A stretch of DNA of 64,000 bases from Catellatospora coxensis (GTDB lineage: Bacteria > Actinomycetota > Actinomycetes > Mycobacteriales > Micromonosporaceae). Positions 48,243 to 56,688 of this stretch are shown here, one piece after another. The notes below the pieces were generated by a model, which did no database searches, was not told the DNA's origin, and saw only the letters and a program-made list of their open reading frames with translations. The stretch lies in the NCBI RefSeq assembly GCF_016862635.1, contig NZ_BONI01000056.1, forward strand, positions 1 through 64,000, read 5' to 3'. The translations under genes were made by a program, and so were the position numbers. Numbering within the stretch: position 1 is the first letter of the stretch; each line of letters opens with the position of its first letter.

Positions 48243-48950
48243 CTAATCCAGGGCCGACAGCGCGCCGGCCACCGCGAAGCCGAGCACCGCGAGCAGGCCG
48301 GTCGCCTTGCCGCCCTGCCGGTAGGCCTCCGGGATCATCGAGTCGGCCAGCATGGTCAGCACCGCCCCGGCCGCGAACGCCTCGACGTAACCGCCGTCGG
48401 CCCGGGGCACCACCCGGTAGGCCAGGTAGCCGAGCGACGCGGCGAGCGCCGACGCCGCCACGATGGTCCACCAGACCCGGTAGGCCTGGGCCTTGGTGTG
48501 TCCGTGGGCGCGCATGGCCGCCGTCGCGCCGAGTGCCTCGGGCAGGTTGGACACGAACACCGCCACCAGGAAGGCCACCGCGACCTCGCCGCCCATGGCC
48601 ACGCCGACGCCCAGCACCAGCGACTCCGGCACGCCGTCCAGCAGCGCGCCGATCACCAGGGAGCGCTCGGCAGAGGCCGCGCCCATGCTGCGGCGGCCCG
48701 CGACGACCGCGTCGGCTGTGAAGAAGACGACCGCGCCCAGGCCGAACGCGGAGAACAGCAGCACGTCCTGGTGGAATCCGGTGGGCACCAGCTCGTAGGC
48801 GATCGCCGCGAGCATCGCGCCGGAGCCGAAGCCCATCACCATGCCGACCCGCGACGGGGGCACCGGGGTCGGCCGGTACGCCAACCACGCCCCGATGACC
48901 AGGGAGAACGCTGCGAGTGCGGCCCACCCGGCCGCGGCCAGCACGCCCAT
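48243..48950 (-). CDS. ZIP-like metal transporter
   Basis: A 235-aa membrane protein with seven to eight helices. The helix-4/5 zinc-site segments of ZIP transporters are present in altered form: DGVPESLVLGVGVAMGG in place of HxxPEG, and VSNLPEALGA in place of the usual H-containing helix. Loss of the His residues raises doubt about metal specificity. ATG 48950 follows GGAGG. It is divergent from the sulfatase gene, with a 111-bp gap. Confidence 0.8.
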   Translation of the reverse strand: MGVLAAAGWAALAAFSLVIGAWLAYRPTPVPPSRVGMVMGFGSGAMLAAIAYELVPTGFHQDVLLFSAFGLGAVVFFTADAVVAGRRSMGAASAERSLVIGALLDGVPESLVLGVGVAMGGEVAVAFLVAVFVSNLPEALGATAAMRAHGHTKAQAYRVWWTIVAASALAASLGYLAYRVVPRADGGYVEAFAAGAVLTMLADSMIPEAYRQGGKATGLLAVLGFAVAGALSALD

Positions 48951-49061
48951 CGGACCTCCATCGTCTGCACCCGACGGTATCAACGCAATACGGTGATAAC
49001 GGAAATATGGTTCGCATCTCCGGAATACTGGACCGCGGTATCCGTGTCTCTGGGAGGCGAC

Positions 49062-50921
49062 ATGCCGCGTACGCAGCCGACGGCGAAGAAGACCCCCGCG
49101 AAGAAGGCCGCGAAGAAGAGCGGCGCCGCCGCCGGCGTCTCCGGGACCACCGTGGCGAAGGCCGCCCGCAAGGCCGCCCCGGCGAAGGCGACGTCGCCGG
49201 TCGCCGGCACCGCGAAGGCCGCTCCCGCCAAGCGGACGCGCAAGACGGCCGCCGCCCCGCCCGTGGGCAGCCCGACGCCGCGCAGGGCGAGGCCGGGCAA
49301 GAAGGCCGCCGCGCCCGTACCCGCGAAGAAAGCCCCACCCACCCGGGCCGCCGCGCGAACCGCGGCCGACCGGGGCCCTGCCCGCAAGTCCGCGCCCCGA
49401 GCCGCGGCGGGCGGCGCGGGCGCGGGCCGCAAACCCAACATCCTGGTGATCTGGGGCGACGACATCGGCATCACCAACCTGAGCTGCTACAGCGACGGGC
49501 TGATGGGCTACCGCACCCCCAACATCGACCGGATCGCCGCGGAGGGCGTGCGCTTCACCGACTACTACGGCGAGCAGAGCTGCACCGCGGGGCGGGCCGC
49601 GTTCCTGACCGGCCAGGCCGTGTTCCGCACCGGCCTGTCGAAGGTCGGCATGCCCGGCGCGGACCTCGGCCTGCAGGCAGCCGACCCGACCGTCGCCGAG
49701 CTGCTCAAACCGCACGGGTACGCCACCGGCCACTTCGGCAAGAACCACCTGGGCGACAAGGACGAGTTCCTGCCGACGGCGCACGGCTTCGACGAGTTCT
49801 TCGGCAACCTCTACCACCTCAACGCCGAGGAGGAGCCCGAGCACGAGGACTACCCGGACCCGCGGCGTTTTCCGGACTTCCGGCGCAACTTCGGCCCGCG
49901 CGGGGTGCTGCACTGCTGGGCGCTGCCCGGCGGCGGCCAGAAGATCGAGGACACCGGCCCGCTGACCCGCAAGCGCATGGAGCTCATCGACGACGAGGTT
50001 TTCGAGCACGCGTCCGACTTCATCCAGCGGCAGGCCGCCGCGGACACGCCGTTCTTCGTCTGGTTCAACACCACGCACATGCACTTCAAGACGCATCCGC
50101 GACCGGAGATCAAGGGCTGGGCCGGACCGTGGCAGTCCGACTACCACGACGTGATGGTCGACCACGACCGGATCGTCGGCGAGCTGCTCGACCTGCTCGA
50201 CCAGCTCGGCATCGCCGACGACACCATCGTCATGTACAGCACGGACAACGGCCCGCACATGAACACGTGGCCCGACGCGGGCATGACGCCGTTCCGCAAC
50301 GAGAAGAACTCCAACTGGGAGGGCGCCTACCGGGTGCCGGCGATGCTGCGCTGGCCCGGCAGGATCCCCGACGGCTGGGTCTCCAACGAGATCGTCAGCC
50401 ACCTGGACCTGCTGCCGACGCTGCTGGCCGCCGCGGGCGACCCGGACGTCGTCGAGGAGCTGAAGGCCGGGCACGAGGCCGCGGGCCGGACGTTCAAGGT
50501 GCATCTGGACGGCTTCAACCTGCTGCCGTTCCTCACCGACGGCGAGCCGCACAGCCCGCGCGAGGGCTTCTTCTACTTCTCCGACGACGGCGACCTGACC
50601 GCGATCCGGTTCGACAACTGGAAGCTGGTCTTCATGGAGCAGCGGGCCCCCGGCACGCTGCGGGTATGGGCCGAGCCGTTCACGGTGCTGCGGGTGCCGA
50701 AGATCTACAACCTGCGCACGGACCCGTTCGAGCGCGCCGACGTCACCTCCAACAGCTACTACGACTGGCTGCTCGACCGGGCGTACCTGCTGGGGGCCGC
50801 GCAGAAGCTGGCCGCCGACTTCCTGGCCACCTTCCGGGAGTTCCCACCGCGGCAGGAGGCGGCGAGTTTCACCATCGACCAGGTCATGGAGAAGATGATG
50901 GAAGGCATAGGGAGCCACTGA
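49062..50921 (+). CDS. Cys-type sulfatase with Lys/Ala/Pro-rich N-terminal extension
   Basis: A 619-aa sulfatase. The first about 125 residues are a basic low-complexity tail (repeats such as AKKTPAKKAAKKSG) like those of histone-H1-like proteins, with no signal peptide. The sulfatase domain starts at KPNILVIWGDDIG. The formylglycine site is C174 in CTAGRAAFLTG. Other metal and substrate-site motifs are GKNHLGD, STDNGPH and NEKNSNWEGAYRVP. ATG 49062 has GGGAGG four bases upstream. TGATG links it to the HAD gene. Hydrolysis of a sulfate ester is expected; the substrate is unknown. Confidence 0.92.
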   Translation: MPRTQPTAKKTPAKKAAKKSGAAAGVSGTTVAKAARKAAPAKATSPVAGTAKAAPAKRTRKTAAAPPVGSPTPRRARPGKKAAAPVPAKKAPPTRAAARTAADRGPARKSAPRAAAGGAGAGRKPNILVIWGDDIGITNLSCYSDGLMGYRTPNIDRIAAEGVRFTDYYGEQSCTAGRAAFLTGQAVFRTGLSKVGMPGADLGLQAADPTVAELLKPHGYATGHFGKNHLGDKDEFLPTAHGFDEFFGNLYHLNAEEEPEHEDYPDPRRFPDFRRNFGPRGVLHCWALPGGGQKIEDTGPLTRKRMELIDDEVFEHASDFIQRQAAADTPFFVWFNTTHMHFKTHPRPEIKGWAGPWQSDYHDVMVDHDRIVGELLDLLDQLGIADDTIVMYSTDNGPHMNTWPDAGMTPFRNEKNSNWEGAYRVPAMLRWPGRIPDGWVSNEIVSHLDLLPTLLAAAGDPDVVEELKAGHEAAGRTFKVHLDGFNLLPFLTDGEPHSPREGFFYFSDDGDLTAIRFDNWKLVFMEQRAPGTLRVWAEPFTVLRVPKIYNLRTDPFERADVTSNSYYDWLLDRAYLLGAAQKLAADFLATFREFPPRQEAASFTIDQVMEKMMEGIGSH

Positions 50922-51823
50922 TGTCGTTTCTCCCGTCCTGGCGGCCGGGCCCCGCCCGCGACGCGATCACGTCGTTCCTCGACGAGTCGCTGGCGCTGCC
51001 CGCCGACCAGCGGGTCGCCGTGCTCGACAACGACGGCACGCTGTGGTGCGAGAAACCGAACTACGTCCAGTACGACTTCCTCGTGCGCACCCTGCACGCC
51101 GCCGTCGAGCACGACCCCGGCCTCGGCGAGCGCGCCGAGTACCGCGCGCTGCTCGACGGCGACCGGGCCACGCTGGGCGAGCTGGGGCTGCAGCGGGTCG
51201 CGCTGGCCCTGCTGGAGCTGTGCGCGGGCTGGACGCCGGACGAGTTCACGGGCCGGGTGCGCGACTTCATGGCCCAGGAGAAGCACCCGGGGCGGGGCGC
51301 GCCGTACCCGAGGATGGTCTACCAGCCGATGCTGGAGCTGCTGGAGGCGCTGCACGGCAGCGGCTTCGACGTCTTCATCGTCACCGGCGGCGGCACCGAG
51401 TTCGTCCGCGCGGTCAGCCGCGAGCTGTACGGCGTGCGCCCCGACGACGTGGTCGGCACGCTGGTCGAGTACCACCACGAGCAGCACGGCGACGGGCCGG
51501 CGCTGGTGCGCACCGCGCAGGCGCAGGCCGAGGTCAACGAGGGCTGGGCGAAGGTCGAGCACATCCAGACCCAGCTCGGCCGCCGCCCGATCTTCGCGGC
51601 GGGCAACTCCGCGGGCGACCGGGAGATGCTCGAGTACGCCCGCGCCGCCGGCACGCCCAGCCTCGCCGTGCTCATCGACCACGACGACGCCGAGCGCGAG
51701 TACGCGTACGCCTCCGCCGCGGTGACCCTCACCGACACCGAACCGATCACCGCCACGGCCCACCGTCTGGGCTGGACGGTGGTGTCCATGCGCGACGACT
51801 GGTCGACCGTCTTCCCGGCCTGA
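50921..51823 (+). CDS. HAD-superfamily hydrolase
   Basis: A 300-aa HAD hydrolase. Motif I is D36-N-D38-G-T (VAVLDNDGTLW), motif II is IVTGGG, motif III has K near EVNEGWAKV, and motif IV is FAAGNSAGDREML. Large insert between motifs I and II gives a C1 cap. It is annotated as a haloacid-dehalogenase-like phosphatase in relatives, commonly beside such sulfatases. ATG overlaps the sulfatase stop by one base (TGATG), so they are co-translated. It may dephosphorylate a product or partner of the same pathway. Confidence 0.88.
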   Translation: MSFLPSWRPGPARDAITSFLDESLALPADQRVAVLDNDGTLWCEKPNYVQYDFLVRTLHAAVEHDPGLGERAEYRALLDGDRATLGELGLQRVALALLELCAGWTPDEFTGRVRDFMAQEKHPGRGAPYPRMVYQPMLELLEALHGSGFDVFIVTGGGTEFVRAVSRELYGVRPDDVVGTLVEYHHEQHGDGPALVRTAQAQAEVNEGWAKVEHIQTQLGRRPIFAAGNSAGDREMLEYARAAGTPSLAVLIDHDDAEREYAYASAAVTLTDTEPITATAHRLGWTVVSMRDDWSTVFPA

Positions 51824-51844
51824 CCCGCCCACTAAACTCCCCCA

Positions 51845-51905
51845 GAACAAAGTAAGGGCATCGTCGGCTCGCGTCAGCGCGGCACATCGCTATGCGTCGG
51901 GCAAG
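51845..51905. repeat. Decayed GAAGGGCACCTTC element
   Basis: ACAAAGTAAGGGCA and ATCGCTATGCGT match the element at 6475-6525 (ACAAAGGAAGGGCA and ATCGCTATGCGT), but the arms are degraded and an insertion is present. It lies between the HAD and amidohydrolase genes. Confidence 0.5.
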
Positions 51906-51933
51906 GTGCTTTGCCAACCGGAGGAGCGTCGGC

Positions 51934-53187
51934 ATGCCCTACGACCTGCTGCTCGTCGGCGGCCGGGTGATCGATCCGGACGGCGGCCGGGACGGGGCGG
52001 CCGACGTGGCGGTCGCCGGGGGCCGGATCGCCGCGGTCGGCGCGGACCTGCCCCGCGCGGCCGCCCGCGAGGTCGTCGACGTGACCGGCCGCCTGGTCAC
52101 GCCGGGGCTGGTCGACCTGCATACGCACGTGTTCCCCGGCGCGACCTACTGGGGCATCGACCCGGGCCCGGCCGCCTGGTGCTCCGGCGTCACCACCTGG
52201 GTCGACGCGGGCTCCGCCGGGGCGTACGGCATCGACGCGCTGCGCGCCGCGATCCGCGGCCACCGGGTCCGGGTGCCCGTGCTGCTCAACATCTCCGCGG
52301 TCGGTCTGACCGGGCTCACCGGCGAATCCCGCGACCTCGCCGCCTGCGACACCGACCTCGCGATCACCACGATCACGGCCAACCGCGACGTGGTGTACGG
52401 CGTCAAGGCCCGCATCGACGCCAACACCGTCGGGGCGAACGGGCTGGAGCCGCTGCGCCGGGCGATCACCGTCGCGCGGGCCTGCGAGGTGCCCGTCATG
52501 GTGCACGTGGGAGTCGCGCCGCCCACGGTCGCCGAACTGCTGCCACTGCTCGGGGCGGGCGACATCGTCACGCACTGCGCCAGCGGCATAGCCCTGGGCC
52601 GGGGCGGCCTGGACCCGGCGCTGCGCCGCGCGTACGACGCGGGCGTGCTGTTCGACATCGGCCACGGCTCCGGCGGCTTCGCGTACGACGTGCTCGAAGC
52701 CCAGCTCGCCGCCGGTATGCCGCCGCACGTCGTCTCCACCGACCTGCATGCGCGCTCGCTGCACGGGCCGGCCTTCGACCTGCCGACCACCATGGCCAAG
52801 CTGCTCGCGGTGGGCCTGCCGCTCGGGCAGGTCGTCGCGGCGGCGACCTGCGCGCCTGCCCGTGCCCTCGGCCTGCCCGCGGGCACCGGCACGCTCGCCG
52901 TCGGCGCGCCGGCGGACCTCGCCGTGTTCGCCGTGGAGCGGGGCGGCTTCCCGCTCGCCGACGCGCACGGCCAGGTCCGGAGTGCGCCGATGCGGCTGCG
53001 CAACGAGGCGACGTACGTGGCCGGGCGGCTGCTCCCGCCGAGCCTGCCCGCGCCGCCGCCGCCGTGGGTCCCGCTCACCGCCGCCCAGCGCGCCGCGCTC
53101 GCCGACCGCGACCGTGCGGTCCGCGCCCTGCTCACCGTGCCCCTGGTGCCCCCCGGCGGCCTGGCCGAGCAGTTCCCCCGCGCCTGA
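51934..53187 (+). CDS. Amidohydrolase/deacetylase-family metallohydrolase
   Basis: A 417-aa TIM-barrel metal hydrolase. VTPGLVDLHTHVF holds the HxH metal motif (H63, H65); further ligands are expected in MVHVGVAPP, HCASG and STDLHARSL. It resembles the amidohydrolase/deacetylase family that includes dihydroorotase-like and acyl-lyase enzymes. The start ATG 51934 follows GGAGGAG. Substrate not deduced. It stands downstream of the sulfatase-HAD pair on the same strand, separated by 110 bp including a decayed hairpin. Confidence 0.85.
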   Translation: MPYDLLLVGGRVIDPDGGRDGAADVAVAGGRIAAVGADLPRAAAREVVDVTGRLVTPGLVDLHTHVFPGATYWGIDPGPAAWCSGVTTWVDAGSAGAYGIDALRAAIRGHRVRVPVLLNISAVGLTGLTGESRDLAACDTDLAITTITANRDVVYGVKARIDANTVGANGLEPLRRAITVARACEVPVMVHVGVAPPTVAELLPLLGAGDIVTHCASGIALGRGGLDPALRRAYDAGVLFDIGHGSGGFAYDVLEAQLAAGMPPHVVSTDLHARSLHGPAFDLPTTMAKLLAVGLPLGQVVAAATCAPARALGLPAGTGTLAVGAPADLAVFAVERGGFPLADAHGQVRSAPMRLRNEATYVAGRLLPPSLPAPPPPWVPLTAAQRAALADRDRAVRALLTVPLVPPGGLAEQFPRA

Positions 53188-53253
53188 CCGGCCCACCCGA
53201 GGCTGATCAGCGGCACGCGACCCGCGTTCGGAGTGGGAGCAGGCCGGATCTGG

Positions 53254-53712
53254 TCAGCGGGGCGTGGCCGGGGTGCCGGAGGCGGCGCCGCAGATGGCGA
53301 TCATCTGGTCGGAGAGGGCGTCGATCTTGGTGACGTCGAGCTTCTGCAGCGAGTTCATGTCGGTCAGGCTCTTGCCCTGGGCCTCGAACTCGTCGGCGAG
53401 CTGGCCCAGCGTGCTCTTGACGTCGGCGGCGTCCGCCGTGGACGCGTCGGTGCGCAGGTTGGCGGCGAGGTCGACCAGCTCGCCGCCGGCGGCCTTGACG
53501 GACTGGTCGGCGGCGGCCATGTCGCCGGAGTCGGCGGCCTGAGTGACCTTGGTCAGCTCCCGCGCGAACTGGCTGAGGCCGTCCTCGACGGTCTTGGCGG
53601 TCTTGGTGCAGACCTGCGGCGTGGGTTCCGCCGCGGCGGGCACCGCGCTGAATCCGAGCGCGGCCAGGACGGTGGTGGAGAGGATGCAGGCTGCACGTGA
53701 GAGGCGTCGCAT
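53254..53712 (-). CDS. Small secreted helical protein, unknown
   Basis: A 152-aa protein. A signal peptide covers about 1-28 (SAVPAAAEP). The mature part is helical and has two Cys, at the start (VCTKTAKT) and near the end (IAICGAASG), that may form a disulphide. It is rich in Ala, Asp, Lys and Thr. ATG 53712 has GGAGG. No recognised domain. It is encoded alone. Confidence 0.75.
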   Translation of the reverse strand: MRRLSRAACILSTTVLAALGFSAVPAAAEPTPQVCTKTAKTVEDGLSQFARELTKVTQAADSGDMAAADQSVKAAGGELVDLAANLRTDASTADAADVKSTLGQLADEFEAQGKSLTDMNSLQKLDVTKIDALSDQMIAICGAASGTPATPR

Positions 53713-54052
53713 GACGTCCTCCAATCGGGGCCGCGGGCCCGGCTGGGAGAGCCGACCCAAGACGACCATTGTCCGCCCGCGCGCCTGGGGCCTGGGCGAA
53801 CTCCGCGAACCCGGCAACAGGACCGCCGCTGATGCGTACCGTATATGCCTTTTTGCCCGAACAGTGCATCCAAGATCGCTCGGCTTGCCGGGCAAATGGT
53901 CGAAACGCGGGTCAAGATACGGCCACCTGCCAGGCAAGTCGAACGATCTTGCGAGCGGGCGGGACGTGGCGGCTGGCGGAGGTGCGGGGTGGTCGGGTCC
54001 GGGCGGCCCGGCACGGGGTGCCGGATGCGGGGTGAGGGCTTAGGCTCCTGCG
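53713..54052. other. Intergenic region holding repeat copy 3
   Basis: A 340-bp gap between divergent genes. It contains promoters for the minus-strand secreted protein and the plus-strand lipoprotein, and the dispersed palindromic element at 53871-53951. I see no further gene or consensus site. Confidence 0.45.
53871..53951 (-). repeat. Dispersed palindromic element, copy 3 of 3 (81 nt, inverted)
   Basis: The reverse complement reads CAAGATCGTTCGACTTGCC at its left end, CCGTATCTTGAC in the centre and GGCAAGCCGAGCGATCTTG at its right end, matching copies 1 and 2. CAAGATCG ends flank the core. Confidence 0.78.
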
Positions 54053-55225
54053 GTGCGTTGGCGTTCCTGTGTTGCGGTCGTCGCCGGTGCGTTGATCGCG
54101 CTGCTGCCGGCGGGGTGCGGGTCGGAGGCTGCCCCGGAGCAGCCGCAGGGCGAGTGGGTGGCGGCCGGGGCCGGTGCCGCGCCGTCGTCGTCGGCCCCGA
54201 GCGCGGCGCCCCCGTCGCCCGCGCCCGCCCAGGTGGTGGTGGGCAACCCGAAGGGCCGGGCGGCCGTGCCGGCCGAGGCGAAGGCCGTGGACACCTCGCG
54301 GCCCACTCGGAAGATCGGTGACGGCACCCCGGCGAGCTGCACCTCGAAGGCGGTCGTCGCGGCGGTCGCGGCGGGCGGGATCATCACGTTCGACTGCGGG
54401 CCGGATCCGCTGACCATCACCATGGCGGCGACGGCCAAGGTCAGGAACGCGAACGGGCCGAAGATCGTGCTCGACGGCGGCGGGAAGATCACCCTCAGCG
54501 GCGGCGGCAAGCGGCGCATCCTCTACATGAACACCTGTGACAAGGCCCAGGGCTGGACCACCTCGCACTGCCAGGACCAGGACCATCCGCAGCTCACGGT
54601 GCAGAACCTGACCTTCGCCGACGGCAACTCGACCGGCGAGACGGCGGAGGGCGGGGGCGGCGGCGCGATCTTCGTACGCGGCGGGCGGTTGAAGGTCGTC
54701 AACTCGCGCTTCATCCGCAACCGCTGCGACAGCACCGGCCCGGACCTCGGTGGGGCGGCGATCCGGGTGCTCAGCCAGTCCAAGGGCCTGCCGGTGTACA
54801 TCGTGAACAGCACCTTCGGCGGCGGCAAGGGCCTGGGCGGGCGCTGCTCCAACGGCGGCGCGCTGAGCAGCATCGGCGTCTCGTGGGTGGTGCTCAACAG
54901 CGTGCTCACCCACAACAGCGCCATCGGCAGCGGGGCGAACCCGGCCCGCGCGGGCAAACCCGGCGGTGGCAGCGGCGGGGCGATCTACACCGACGGCAAC
55001 CTGTTCACGGTACGCATCGCCGGCTCGATCGTCACCGACAACCACGCCGAGGAGGGCGGGGGCGCGGTCTTCTTCGTCAGCAACGACCGCACCGGCACGA
55101 TGACCATCGAATCGTCCACCCTCCAGCGCAACCCGAGCGACGGCTTCGAGACCCAGGGCTTCCCCGGCATCTTCTTCCTCGGCGCTCGCAACCCCACCGT
55201 CAAGTCCTCCACCCTCCGCAGATGA
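54053..55225 (+). CDS. Beta-helix lipoprotein
   Basis: A 390-aa predicted lipoprotein. Lipobox LLPAGC with lipid-anchor Cys C22 after a short signal peptide; an Ala/Ser/Pro linker follows, then a right-handed beta-helix domain with repeating GGGAIFV, GGAAIRV, GGALSSI, GGAIYTD and GGAVFFV coils. Such helices bind or cleave polysaccharides; no catalytic residues can be assigned. The GTG start is at 54053. Confidence 0.8.
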   Translation: MRWRSCVAVVAGALIALLPAGCGSEAAPEQPQGEWVAAGAGAAPSSSAPSAAPPSPAPAQVVVGNPKGRAAVPAEAKAVDTSRPTRKIGDGTPASCTSKAVVAAVAAGGIITFDCGPDPLTITMAATAKVRNANGPKIVLDGGGKITLSGGGKRRILYMNTCDKAQGWTTSHCQDQDHPQLTVQNLTFADGNSTGETAEGGGGGAIFVRGGRLKVVNSRFIRNRCDSTGPDLGGAAIRVLSQSKGLPVYIVNSTFGGGKGLGGRCSNGGALSSIGVSWVVLNSVLTHNSAIGSGANPARAGKPGGGSGGAIYTDGNLFTVRIAGSIVTDNHAEEGGGAVFFVSNDRTGTMTIESSTLQRNPSDGFETQGFPGIFFLGARNPTVKSSTLRR

Positions 55226-55289
55226 CCCGCCCGCGCAAGCACCCCCCCGCGAGGCCGCAGCAAACCCGCAGGCCCGCAGGGCCTGAGCG

Positions 55290-55340
55290 TTAAGAAGGTG
55301 CCCTTCCGCTACGTATGGCGATGGGAAGGTGCCCTTCCTT
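55290..55340. repeat. GAAGGTGCCCTTC element, copy 3 (inside a CDS end)
   Basis: GAAGGTGCCCTTC occurs at 55294-55306 and again at 55325-55337 as direct repeats; each is near-palindromic, so a hairpin with a 3-nt internal mismatch can form. It spans the last codons and stop of the minus-strand MFS gene. Confidence 0.75.
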
Positions 55341-56489
55341 CGGGCGGAGGGCGGGGGCGGCTGCGGCGACGAACAGGGCCAGCACGGCGGGCACCGCGAG
55401 CGCCGCGGGCAGGTCGACCACCTCGGCGAGGGCGCCGATGACCAGGGGGCCGATGACGAAGCCGAGGAAGCCGAGGCTGGCGACGCGGGCGATGGCCTGG
55501 CCGGCGCGGGCCGGGTCCTGGGTGCCGGCGGCGGAGAAGACCTGCGGGGCGATGCAGGCCAGGCCCGCGCCGAGCATGCCGAAGCCGGCGACCCCGGCGA
55601 CGGGGTGGCCGATCAGCAGGGCGGTGCCGAGGCCCGCGGCGGCCAGCACGCCGCTGTAGCGGACCAGGCGTACCGCGCCCAGGCGGGCGGTGAGGCGGTC
55701 GCCGACGAGGCGGCCGGCCATCATCATGATCGAGAACGCGGCGTATGCCGCTGCCGCGAAGCCCGCCGTGCTGCCCAGGCTGTCGCGCAGGTAGACGCTG
55801 CTCCAGTCGGCCGCCGCGCCCTCGCCGACCAGGCAGCAGAACACCAGCACCCCGAGGAACGTCACGCCCGGCAGCCCGCCCCCGCCCGGCCCGGTCTCCG
55901 CCGCCGGGACGGCCTGCGGGGCGAGCCGCCAGCGGGCGGCCACCAGGCCGGTCACCGCGACCACCGCGGCGACGAGCAGGAACGTGGCCGTCGCGCCGAG
56001 CCCCGCATACGCGCACAGCCCGCCCACCGCCGCCCCGAGGAAGCCCCCGATGCTGTACACGGCATGGAACGAGGACATGATCGGGGCCTGCCAGGCCCGC
56101 TGCACCTCGACGGCGGCCGTGTTCATGGTGATGTTGAGCAGCCCGTGCGCGGTGCCGAAGGCCAGCAGGCAGCCGGCCAGGACCGCCAGGTTAGGCGCGA
56201 ACGCGGGGGAGACCAGCAGCGCGCCGTCGGCGAGCACCACGGGCAGCAGCAGCCGGCCGGTGCCGTACCGGTCGACGAGCCGCCCCGCCGCCTGCATGCC
56301 GATGATCGCTCCCGCGGCGAACGCCAGCAGGCCCAGGCTGAGCGCACCGTCGCTGAGCCGCAGGCCCTCCTTGATCGCCGGGATGCGGGCGGTCCAGGTG
56401 CCGAGGATCACGCCGTACAGCCCGAAGAGCAGGCAGACGGCGATCCGGGCCCGGTACAGCGGGACGCGGTCAGGCAGTGACGAGGTCAT
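55290..56489 (-). CDS. MFS transporter
   Basis: A 399-aa major facilitator with twelve helices. GTWTARIPAIKEGLRLSDGALSLGLLAFAAGAIIG and GRLVDRYGTGRLL (helix 2-3 loop motif A-like, G-x-L-x-D-R-x-G) are at the N-terminal half. It resembles the YbjJ/YfkF-type MFS branch. The last 16 residues (EGHLPIAIRSGRAPS) are encoded by the hairpin repeat at 55294-55337, so the stop TAA lies in the repeat's flank. Confidence 0.88.
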   Translation of the reverse strand: MTSSLPDRVPLYRARIAVCLLFGLYGVILGTWTARIPAIKEGLRLSDGALSLGLLAFAAGAIIGMQAAGRLVDRYGTGRLLLPVVLADGALLVSPAFAPNLAVLAGCLLAFGTAHGLLNITMNTAAVEVQRAWQAPIMSSFHAVYSIGGFLGAAVGGLCAYAGLGATATFLLVAAVVAVTGLVAARWRLAPQAVPAAETGPGGGGLPGVTFLGVLVFCCLVGEGAAADWSSVYLRDSLGSTAGFAAAAYAAFSIMMMAGRLVGDRLTARLGAVRLVRYSGVLAAAGLGTALLIGHPVAGVAGFGMLGAGLACIAPQVFSAAGTQDPARAGQAIARVASLGFLGFVIGPLVIGALAEVVDLPAALAVPAVLALFVAAAAPALRPKEGHLPIAIRSGRAPS

Positions 56490-56688
56490 GGGGTCCGTCT
56501 CCGAGGGGGGCGGGTGCGAACATCATGAATGTATGCGCCCCTCGCGCCGCCCGCAGCCCGGTCGCCCCGGCGGGCGAGCCTGTATGCTGCGCAGTGCCCT
56601 GGCCAGGCCCTGGGTTCGAGCGGCGGGCCCGCTCGTGGCCGGCCGGGAGCTGACTAGTGCCGGTCGAGAACTGCGGGAGCCGAGAATC

